A stretch of DNA of 9,324 nt from Deltaproteobacteria bacterium. Its GTDB lineage: Bacteria > Desulfobacterota > Desulfuromonadia > Geobacterales > DSM-12255. A program made the position numbers and the translations under genes. The stretch covers positions 1-9,324 of the forward strand of contig JAGFXN010000047.1 in the NCBI GenBank assembly GCA_017861215.1. The letters run 5' to 3'. Below the pieces are notes generated by a model. It had not been told where the DNA came from, did not search any database, and was given only the letters and a program-made list of their open reading frames with translations. Positions 1 through 5,015 of this stretch are shown here, in pieces. Positions within the stretch are counted from its first letter, which is position 1. The number at the start of each line of letters is the position of its first letter.

Positions 1-180
1 CAGGAACTCTGCTTCGTCATCGGCGGCGCCTACGGTTTCTCGACGGAGCTGCGCCGCCTCGCCGAAACCAGCATCGCCCTCTCAAGGATGACCTTCACCC
101 ACCAGATGATCCGCCCCTTTTTCCTCGAACAGCTTTACCGGGCTTTCACGATACTGCATGGGGAAGGGTATCATCACTAA
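1..180 (+). CDS. rlmH: RlmH, 23S rRNA (pseudouridine1915-N3)-methyltransferase, C-terminal part
   Basis: Frame 1 is open from the first base to TAA at 178-180 and encodes the last 59 residues of a protein whose 5' end lies outside the window. The visible part has the RlmH C-terminal signature: an FVIGGAYGF segment, which in the family is the glycine-rich loop of the SPOUT methyltransferase knot that binds S-adenosylmethionine, then a LSRMTFTHQMIR stretch and an LEQLYRAFTILHGEGYHH tail ending right at the stop, as in known RlmH proteins. The family methylates N3 of pseudouridine 1915 in helix 69 of 23S rRNA on assembled 70S ribosomes, in the cytoplasm. It converges on lpxC with an 84-base gap. 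Family assignment is firm; only about the last third of the usual ~155 residues is present. Confidence 0.95.
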   Translation, partial: QELCFVIGGAYGFSTELRRLAETSIALSRMTFTHQMIRPFFLEQLYRAFTILHGEGYHH

Positions 181-193
181 AAGATGGGCTCAA

Positions 194-254
194 GGCTAAG
201 GGCCAAAGGTTCAGTTACGTATTCCCCTGCGCCCTGAGCCCCCAGCCCTTAGCC
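194..254. repeat. 10-bp inverted repeat and minus-strand G-quadruplex motif in the rlmH/lpxC gap
   Basis: GGCTAAGGGC (194-203) is the exact inverse of GCCCTTAGCC (245-254), separated by 41 bases. A second inverse word pair, GGGCTCA (186-192) and TGAGCCC (235-241), crosses rather than nests with it, so the two cannot form one simple hairpin. Four C-runs at 224-227, 232-234, 239-243 and 246-248, with 2-4 base loops, make a G-quadruplex motif on the minus strand. TGTTTT follows the right arm, so a weak rlmH terminator is possible, but the long loop argues against it. The pattern resembles low-complexity intergenic filler. Confidence 0.6.
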
Positions 255-264
255 TGTTTTCATC

Positions 265-1092
265 TCAATAAATTACGTAGTTGTCCGCAGAAGAAAAGAT
301 TTCGCGCAGCAGGAGATTATTGAGGTAGTGGCCGGTCTTGTTCGCCTCGACCTTGCCGAGCATCCGGTAACCGGCCGTGTAGAGATCGCCGATCAGGTCG
401 AGTATCTTGTGGTTTACCAGTTCCTTGCCGTAGCGCAGGCCGTGCGGATTGACGATATCGTCATCACCGATGACGACGGCGTTATCCAAAGACCCCCCCT
501 TGGCCAGGCCCGCCTTCTGGATCGCCTCAATCTCTTCCTTCAGGACGAAGGTGCGCGAGTTGATGATCGAGAAGGCATTTTCTACGTCCATGACCCGTTT
601 TTTCTGCTTGCCCACCGGCGGACGAAAGTCTATGGACATCGTGATATCAAGGGTATTGAGCGGCTTGACCTTGATCCAGGCATCGTTATGCCTGGCTTCA
701 ACCGCTTTCACCACTTTCAGGTATACCCCCGCCTCCGGAAATTCATAGACCCCGGCGCGCCACATTTCATGGTAGAACTCCCACGCCGAACCGTCCATGA
801 TCGGCACTTCCGGTCCATCGATATAGACCAGCAGGTTGGTAATCCCGGCAAAGTAGCAGGCGGCCATCAGATGCTCGATGGTGGAAACGGCGTTGCTATC
901 CGCAGCGATCTGCGTGGAGAGACGGGTATCGGCGACCATGTCATAGCGGGCGGGGATGAGGGTGCCGCCAATGCTGAAGGCGATGCCGAACTCGCGGCGG
1001 GGGAGGAACTCCATGGTTACCTGCCGGCCGGTATGCAGGCCGATGCCGCTCAGCTTGAAAATCCTGTTGATGGTTGTCTGTCGTTTGATCAT
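265..1092 (-). CDS. lpxC: LpxC, UDP-3-O-acyl-N-acetylglucosamine deacetylase
   Basis: LpxC is a cytoplasmic zinc enzyme that removes the acetyl group from UDP-3-O-acyl-GlcNAc, the committed step of lipid A synthesis. With the start chosen here (275 aa) the protein begins MIKRQTTINRIFKLSGIGLHTG, matching the family N-terminus. The STIEHL motif supplies Glu73 and zinc ligand His74, the NHKILDLIGDL motif supplies zinc ligands His228 and Asp232, and TGHYLNN supplies His255. The PIMDGSA motif of the first domain is also present. The frame stays open upstream to a GTG at 1191, which would add 33 residues with no family resemblance, so I prefer ATG at 1090-1092; its Shine-Dalgarno (GGGA, 11 bases away) is weak. 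The protein is short at the C-terminus compared with the ~305 residues of E. coli LpxC but has every catalytic residue. It lies 105 bases downstream of metX on the same strand and may be cotranscribed from the metX promoter. Confidence 0.96.
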   Translation of the reverse strand: MIKRQTTINRIFKLSGIGLHTGRQVTMEFLPRREFGIAFSIGGTLIPARYDMVADTRLSTQIAADSNAVSTIEHLMAACYFAGITNLLVYIDGPEVPIMDGSAWEFYHEMWRAGVYEFPEAGVYLKVVKAVEARHNDAWIKVKPLNTLDITMSIDFRPPVGKQKKRVMDVENAFSIINSRTFVLKEEIEAIQKAGLAKGGSLDNAVVIGDDDIVNPHGLRYGKELVNHKILDLIGDLYTAGYRMLGKVEANKTGHYLNNLLLREIFSSADNYVIY

Positions 1093-1197
1093 AGTGATGG
1101 TTATCCCATGGAATTGAAATTTTACAAAGAAAGTTGTCGGCAGCCACTGTTCCGGGGCCGGAAGAGAAGCATTCCCACTGACTGCTGACACCTCATT

Positions 1198-2310
1198 TTA
1201 CGGCCCGCCCGGCGTCACCCTCTCCAGAAACGCCTTCACCTGCGGAGTAAAGGTTTCGTGCTCCAGCAGGAAAGCATCATGCCCGTACGGTGAAGGGATC
1301 AGGTGGTAGTCGACATCCTTGCCGATACTCTCCAGCACCTTGACCATCTCCTCGGTGTAGTGCGGCGGGTAGAGCCAGTCTGAACTGAAGGCGAAGAGCT
1401 GCAACGGTACGCGGATCTGCTCCAGAGCCTCTTGAAGTGATTCGTAGCCGAGGGCAACATCGTACAGGTCGAGCGCCTTGGCCAGATAGAGAAAGGAGTT
1501 GGCATCGAAGCGGTCGACAAAGTTGTAGCCGTTGTAGTTGAGGTAGCGCTCTACTTCAAACTTGCCGAAAAAATCAAACAGGCCGTCTCTGGCCGCATAA
1601 CGCCGGCCGAATTTCGCCTGCATCGACTCATCGGAAAGAAAGGCGATGTGGCCGATCCCTCTGGCCAGTGCCAGACCGTCTTTCGGGTTCTTGCGGTATT
1701 CCCCCTTTTTCCAGTCAGGATCGTTGAAGATCGCCCAGCGGGCAATGGCATTGAGGCTGATCGCCTGCGGCGACGGCGCCGGGGTCGTCGCCAGGGCGAT
1801 GACGGAGCAGACACGATCGGGGAACTGCGTTGCCCATTCCAGCGCCTGCATCCCCCCCATGCTGCCGCCAAGCACGGTGACGAGTCTGCTGATGCCGAGA
1901 TGGTCGAGGAGCAGCGCCTGGGCACGCACCATGTCGCGTACCGTGATGACCGGAAAAGTCAGGTTGTAGCGCTTGCCGGTTTTCGGATTGATTGAAGCGG
2001 GGCCGGTCGAGCCGTAGCAGGAGCCGATAACATTGGGGCAGATGATAAAGTAGCGGTCGGTGTCAAGCAGTCTGCCGGGACCGACGATCGCATCCCACCA
2101 GCCGACCTTGGCATCCTCTGCCGAACTCCTGCCGGCAAGGTGGGCACTGCCGGTCCAGGCGTGCGCTACCAGAATGGCATTGGATGCGGCGGCATTGAGC
2201 GTGCCGTAAGTCTCGTATACCTGAGTGATCGGCGCCAGTATCCGGCCGCTCTCCAGGCGAAGACCGGTGTCAATGGTCAGGCTCTGCTCTGTTACCACAC
2301 CAACCGACAT
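1198..2310 (-). CDS. metX: MetX, homoserine O-acetyltransferase
   Basis: This 370-residue alpha/beta-hydrolase-fold protein has the full MetX pattern. It activates homoserine with acetyl-CoA at the start of methionine synthesis, in the cytoplasm. The nucleophile elbow is GGSMGG with Ser150; the other triad members are Asp311 in FSSDWLYPP and His344 in PYGHDAFL. Family blocks are present in order: HAWTGSAH (residues 50-57), WWD and GPG (71-79), CPNVIGSCYGSTGP (91-104) and RDMVRAQ (125-131). Some MetX-family enzymes use succinyl-CoA instead; acyl specificity cannot be read safely from the sequence, so acetyl is the default call. The ATG at 2308-2310 comes directly after the T-tract of an intrinsic terminator, and its Shine-Dalgarno (AAGGGG, 8 bases upstream) is the 3' arm of that terminator. 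Expression should be controlled by the SAM-I riboswitch just upstream. lpxC follows on the same strand. Confidence 0.95.
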   Translation of the reverse strand: MSVGVVTEQSLTIDTGLRLESGRILAPITQVYETYGTLNAAASNAILVAHAWTGSAHLAGRSSAEDAKVGWWDAIVGPGRLLDTDRYFIICPNVIGSCYGSTGPASINPKTGKRYNLTFPVITVRDMVRAQALLLDHLGISRLVTVLGGSMGGMQALEWATQFPDRVCSVIALATTPAPSPQAISLNAIARWAIFNDPDWKKGEYRKNPKDGLALARGIGHIAFLSDESMQAKFGRRYAARDGLFDFFGKFEVERYLNYNGYNFVDRFDANSFLYLAKALDLYDVALGYESLQEALEQIRVPLQLFAFSSDWLYPPHYTEEMVKVLESIGKDVDYHLIPSPYGHDAFLLEHETFTPQVKAFLERVTPGGP

Positions 2311-2311
2311 G

Positions 2312-2344
2312 AAAAAAGCCCCTTTTCATGATGAGAAGGGGCTT
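2312..2344 (-). terminator. Riboswitch-controlled intrinsic terminator overlapping the metX ribosome binding site
   Basis: On the minus strand the stem is AAGCCCCTT / AAGGGGCTT around a loop containing CTCATCATG, followed directly by the T-run ending at 2312. It sits between the SAM-I aptamer and the metX start. The segment TCTCATC (2330-2336) in its 5' side and loop is exactly complementary to the aptamer P1 3' strand GATGAGA (2375-2381), so antiterminator and P1 are mutually exclusive. The 3' arm AAGGGG is 8 bases from the ATG and is the only plausible Shine-Dalgarno. Confidence 0.9.
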
Positions 2345-2374
2345 AGACTGATTGATAACGGTCATCTGCACCTA

Positions 2375-2478
2375 TCTCATCTTTCCCCTGCGGGTAGGAT
2401 TTAGCACCTGGCACCCCGTTGCCGGAGTCGGTTGCTGTGGTTTCAACGGGCCTATACCCTCCACCACTCTCGATAAGA
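2375..2478 (-). ncRNA. SAM-I (S-box) riboswitch aptamer upstream of metX
   Basis: The minus strand shows the conserved S-box elements in order: TCTTATC (P1 5' strand, 2472-2478), GAGAGTGGTGGAGGG, GGCCCGTTGAAACC, CAGCAACC, GGTGCCAGGTGCTAAATCC, then GGGGAAAGATGAGA ending with the P1 3' strand (2375-2381). The two P1 strands pair over 7 bases with one G-U. The class binds S-adenosylmethionine; binding stabilises P1 and lets the downstream terminator form, so metX is off when SAM is plentiful. The predicted antiterminator pairs GATGAGA with TCTCATC at 2330-2336. A promoter lies just upstream, giving a leader of about 180 bases. Confidence 0.96.
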
Positions 2479-2498
2479 CGGTTATTCAGTTTTGGCGA

Positions 2499-2527
2499 AG
2501 ATAAAGGATTGCCGCACTGATTGTCAA
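2499..2527 (-). promoter_or_regulatory. sigma70-type promoter for the metX leader
   Basis: On the minus strand a perfect TTGACA (2522-2527) is separated by 17 bases from TTATCT (2499-2504). Transcription would start near 2492, about 14 bases before the riboswitch P1 helix, which is the expected geometry. Confidence 0.8.
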
Positions 2528-2561
2528 TCAGATTCCGGTTTTCTGTTGTGGAGTGCGGCAA
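2509..2561. repeat. 10-bp inverted repeat plus nested 7-1-7 palindrome over the metX promoter
   Basis: TTGCCGCACT (2509-2518) and AGTGCGGCAA (2552-2561) are perfect inverse copies 33 bases apart. The left arm lies in the metX promoter spacer and the right arm lies towards the divergent operon starting at 2610. Inside is CTGATTGTCAATCAG (2517-2531), a perfect 7-1-7 palindrome that contains the metX -35 hexamer. Both could be operators; no regulator gene is visible nearby. An AT-rich stretch at 2562-2582 with TATATG and TATATT may hold the promoter of the rightward operon, but no matching -35 is evident. Confidence 0.6.
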
Positions 2562-2609
2562 GTATATGGTATTTTATATATTCAGCAAAATTACTTTTGG
2601 AGGCACGCC

Positions 2610-2834
2610 ATGCAGGAAGGATTTTACATCGAACGGATCGTCAGGATCATTGCCGGGTCTTTCGTACTCGCCTCTCTCCTTCTGGCTCATTTTCATTCGC
2701 CAAGCTGGCTCTGGTTTACCGGCTTTGTCGGGCTGAACCTGTTTCAATCGGGATTTACCCAGTTCTGCCCCCTGTTTACCATCCTGGCAAAACTCGGGGT
2801 GCCGCGCTTTCCGCAGAGCTGCTGCAATAAATGA
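2610..2834 (+). CDS. Small DUF2892 (YgaP C-terminal-like) inner membrane protein
   Basis: This 74-residue protein resembles the DUF2892 family, the two-helix membrane module that follows the rhodanese domain in E. coli YgaP. Two hydrophobic segments are visible, about residues 10-27 (RIIAGSFVLASLLLAHF) and 31-48 (WLWFTGFVGLNLFQSGF), followed by the family's FCPL segment and a LAKLGV motif; the tail adds a Cys-Cys pair near the end. The start is set by a strong Shine-Dalgarno, GGAGG at 2599-2603, 6 bases before the ATG; an in-frame ATG at 2553 lies inside the divergent regulatory region and lacks one. The stop overlaps the next start as ATGA, implying translational coupling. In YgaP this module sits beside a rhodanese, and here a separate exported rhodanese gene lies two genes downstream, suggesting a split arrangement. 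Its biochemical role is not known to me. Confidence 0.85.
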   Translation: MQEGFYIERIVRIIAGSFVLASLLLAHFHSPSWLWFTGFVGLNLFQSGFTQFCPLFTILAKLGVPRFPQSCCNK

Positions 2835-3664
2835 GCGTCCGGATCACCATCCTCTGTGACAACAGTGTCGGCCCGCTTGCCGGCACCATCGGCGAGCACG
2901 GTTTCGCCGCGCTGATCGAGCCTGATCAGGGGGAGCCTGTTCTTTTCGATACCGGCCAGGGGCTGACACTGCTGCATAATGCCCGGAGAATGGGGCGTGA
3001 TCTTGCCGCTGTCAACAAGGTGGTCATCTCCCACGGCCATTACGACCACACCGGCGGACTGCTGCCGCTGCTGCAGCAACACGGCGCCAAGGTGATTTAT
3101 GGCGACGAGAGGATCTTTGCGCCGCGCCACCGGCTAAAGGATAACGGCGAATGCTATCCGATCGGCATGCCGTTCACCCGGGCAGAACTGGAAACCAACG
3201 GTGCCACCTTTGAGCTGGCGGCTGATTTTCGCGAGATCGCACCGGGCATGTTCCTGACCGGCTCGGTGCCGCGGCTGACCCCTTTTGAAAAGGGTGATCA
3301 GGGGCTTTACTGCGACTGCAGCGGACAGGAGCCGGACCTTACCCCGGACGACCAGTCGCTGCTCCTGGAAACAGGCAAAGGACTGGTCGTGCTGCTCGGC
3401 TGCTGTCATGCCGGCCTGGTGAATACGCTGGTGCACATTGCCCGCCTGACCGGCAGGAGAGACTTCTATGCGGTCATCGGCGGCACCCATCTCGGCTTCT
3501 GCAGCCAGGAACAGCTTGCCAAGAGCATCGCCGCGGTCAGAAAATACGGCATCAGAAAGCTTGCCGTTTCGCACTGCACCGGTTTTGCCGCATCGGCAAG
3601 GCTTGCGCGGGAGCTGCCGCGGGAGTTTCAGCTGGCCATGGTGGGCTACACGCTGGAAATATGA
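2831..3664 (+). CDS. MBL-fold metallohydrolase, DHPS-like (COG1237-type)
   Basis: This 277-residue cytoplasmic protein (no signal peptide) has the metallo-beta-lactamase fold. LFDTGQG (38-44) precedes the metal-binding HGHYDHTGG motif at 68-76. A LLGCCHAGLVNT segment, GGTHLGF and a C-terminal VSHCTGF segment supply further His/Asp-type ligands. The order and spacing match the group named after the archaeal dihydropterin (7,8-dihydropterin-6-methyl-4-ribofuranosylaminobenzene 5'-phosphate) synthase; bacterial members mostly lack a proven substrate, so that product name should not be taken literally. The ATG overlaps the DUF2892 stop by 4 bases, and 21 bases separate it from the rhodanese gene. 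Flanking by DUF2892 and rhodanese hints at a sulfur or persulfide substrate, but it is not recognisably an ETHE1-type persulfide dioxygenase. Confidence 0.88.
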   Translation: MSVRITILCDNSVGPLAGTIGEHGFAALIEPDQGEPVLFDTGQGLTLLHNARRMGRDLAAVNKVVISHGHYDHTGGLLPLLQQHGAKVIYGDERIFAPRHRLKDNGECYPIGMPFTRAELETNGATFELAADFREIAPGMFLTGSVPRLTPFEKGDQGLYCDCSGQEPDLTPDDQSLLLETGKGLVVLLGCCHAGLVNTLVHIARLTGRRDFYAVIGGTHLGFCSQEQLAKSIAAVRKYGIRKLAVSHCTGFAASARLARELPREFQLAMVGYTLEI

Positions 3665-3685
3665 ATATGTTGTGAGGTGCAGCTG

Positions 3686-4069
3686 ATGCAACGCGTTGTC
3701 GTAGCCTTCATTCTCTGTCTGACAATCCTGCCGCCGCCTCTGGCGCTGGCCGCTGCGGCAAGAGATGTCTCTGCCGCTGAAGCCAAGGCTATCATCGACA
3801 AAACGAAGAATAGCTTTATCCTCGACGTCAGAAGTCCGCAGGAACGGAGTCAGGGGTATATACCCGGGTCACAGCTGATCCCGATCGACACCATCCAAAG
3901 ACGTCTTGCCGAAATACCGAAAAACCGGCCGATAGTCGTCTACTGTGCCGTCGGCTCCCGCTCAAGGGTTGTCGCCCAAGGGCTCTCCCGCCTCGGCTAT
4001 CCGGAAGTCTACAATATGCGTGACGGCATCATGGGGTGGTACAGAAGCGGCTACCCGGTGCAGAGATAG
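3686..4069 (+). CDS. Exported single-domain rhodanese-like sulfurtransferase
   Basis: This 127-residue protein starts with a cleavable-looking signal peptide: a hydrophobic stretch at about residues 4-22 ending in an Ala-rich region (ALAAAA), so it should act in the periplasm. The rhodanese domain follows: FILDVRSPQE (44-53), GYIPGSQLIPI, then the active-site loop YCAVGSRS with Cys87, and a NMRDGIMGWYRSGYPV tail. Rhodaneses carry sulfane sulfur as a cysteine persulfide. The ATG at 3686 is chosen because GAGG at 3674-3677 sits 8 bases upstream; an in-frame GTG at 3677 would overlap that site. It is the third gene of the operon with DUF2892 and the MBL protein, and its last 19 bases overlap the convergent PilZ-like gene. 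The physiological sulfur donor and acceptor are unknown. Confidence 0.9.
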   Translation: MQRVVVAFILCLTILPPPLALAAAARDVSAAEAKAIIDKTKNSFILDVRSPQERSQGYIPGSQLIPIDTIQRRLAEIPKNRPIVVYCAVGSRSRVVAQGLSRLGYPEVYNMRDGIMGWYRSGYPVQR

Positions 4070-4905
4070 CCCGAAGGACGGGCGGCATGACTTTTATGCT
4101 GTTCTGCGAAGATATAGTGCAGCAGCTTGAGCCGGTCACTGCTCTCAATCATCCGGAACGCCATCGAAGTTGAATAGTACTCGATATGATCCATCTCCGG
4201 AAGGAGCTCTTTTGTTCTGATTATCGAACCTACCGCATGAATATGCTCCGCTTCCGCTCCCGGCAGAGCGATATGCAGATGCAGCAGGGTTCCGTAGGAA
4301 AGGCAGTCGCGGATTTTGAATCTGAGCCCGCTGCCGCCCAGATTGACACGAATGTCACCACTCTTTATCACTGCCGCCACTTCAGCATTACAATCCCGGC
4401 GACAGCCGCGCATGCTATCCCATCTGGCGATGACTTTCCCCATGTCCTGCATGTCAGGAAGATAGTAGTTGACCGGAAGCATCACATCTGCCTTCAGATA
4501 CTCCCGACGCTCCCTGACGACAACTTTTTCCGGAATGGCTATCCTGACGGTGCCGTTCGACACCGGCGCCTGCAAACGGGAGGTGCAGTGAAAGAGGGTT
4601 TTCCCTTCGGCCCTGGTAAGAACAGTCTTTAATCCGCCGGTTATCGGCAGATGCGCGGGGAAGCCGTTGCCGCAGAGTTGCAGGACTATCCCGCCAGAGG
4701 CACCGTCGACAACAGTGGCAAAATCTTCGGCAAAAGTCTTCTGCGGAAGGTCTATGCCGACGGTGACGACATCGCCGGGGCGGAGGAAAGCTTCGTATTC
4801 TGACGGACTGACGGGCATATGGCTGACCGGGCGAGGAAATGGTGTCTGCAATTGAAGCAGTGACCTGACTGACGCTGATGTTTTTTTAGTATCGATTTCC
4901 AACAT
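4051..4905 (-). CDS. YcgR-like protein with PilZ domain (variant c-di-GMP motifs)
   Basis: The 284-residue product looks like a two-domain YcgR/PilZ protein. An N-terminal beta-rich domain (about 36-125, starting at FLRPGDVVTVGIDLP) resembles the YcgR N-terminal module, and a PilZ-type barrel follows (about 131-270). YcgR proteins bind cyclic di-GMP and tune motility or exopolysaccharide. The first binding motif, usually RxxxR, reads RREYLK here (133-138), with Lys in the final position. The second, usually [DN]xSxxG, reads NLGGSG, with Gly in the Ser position. Binding may therefore be weak or absent. The ATG at 4903-4905 has no Shine-Dalgarno; a promoter-like TTGCAT-17-TAAATA abuts it, which would place a transcript start past this codon, so Met30 is an alternative start. 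It overlaps the rhodanese gene tail-to-tail by 19 bases and diverges from the helicase gene. Confidence 0.72.
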   Translation of the reverse strand: MLEIDTKKTSASVRSLLQLQTPFPRPVSHMPVSPSEYEAFLRPGDVVTVGIDLPQKTFAEDFATVVDGASGGIVLQLCGNGFPAHLPITGGLKTVLTRAEGKTLFHCTSRLQAPVSNGTVRIAIPEKVVVRERREYLKADVMLPVNYYLPDMQDMGKVIARWDSMRGCRRDCNAEVAAVIKSGDIRVNLGGSGLRFKIRDCLSYGTLLHLHIALPGAEAEHIHAVGSIIRTKELLPEMDHIEYYSTSMAFRMIESSDRLKLLHYIFAEQHKSHAARPSGYLCTG

Positions 4906-4961
4906 TATTTATTTAATAATGACTAATCATGCAATTCCGGTTCCACTGCCGGTACAAATAA

Positions 4962-4990
4962 TTGCCGGCCGTTTTTATTTGCCCCATATT
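4962..4990 (+). promoter_or_regulatory. Possible promoter for the JAB-helicase gene
   Basis: TTGCCG (4962-4967), 17 bases, then CATATT (4985-4990) lies in the AT-rich divergent gap; transcription would start near 4997, about 19 bases before the ATG. The match is moderate and there is no clear Shine-Dalgarno. The word TTTGCCCC occurs twice here, at 4978-4985 and 5007-5014. Confidence 0.35.
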
Positions 4991-5015
4991 TGCAAAAAGA
5001 GTGTATTTTGCCCCG

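Noticed and set aside
328..1188. 286-codon plus-strand open frame opposite lpxC
   Set aside because: It lies wholly antisense to LpxC, which has every catalytic residue; the plus-strand translation shows no recognisable family and is a GC-rich shadow frame.
1093..1191. 33-residue N-terminal extension of LpxC from GTG at 1191
   Set aside because: The extension has no resemblance to LpxC, and the canonical MIKRQTTINR start is present at 1092.
2343..2561. 72-codon minus-strand open frame upstream of metX
   Set aside because: It runs through the SAM-I riboswitch and its promoter; the RNA structure explains the sequence better than a protein.
2744..3130. 128-codon minus-strand frame, and 3134-3691 minus-strand frame
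   Set aside because: Both are antisense to the clear MBL-fold gene and show no family features.
4906..4934. Leaderless promoter for the PilZ-like gene (TTGCAT-17-TAAATA)
   Set aside because: It would place the transcript start a few bases past the annotated ATG, so it fits only if the true start is Met30; kept as a note in that gene's entry rather than as a feature.
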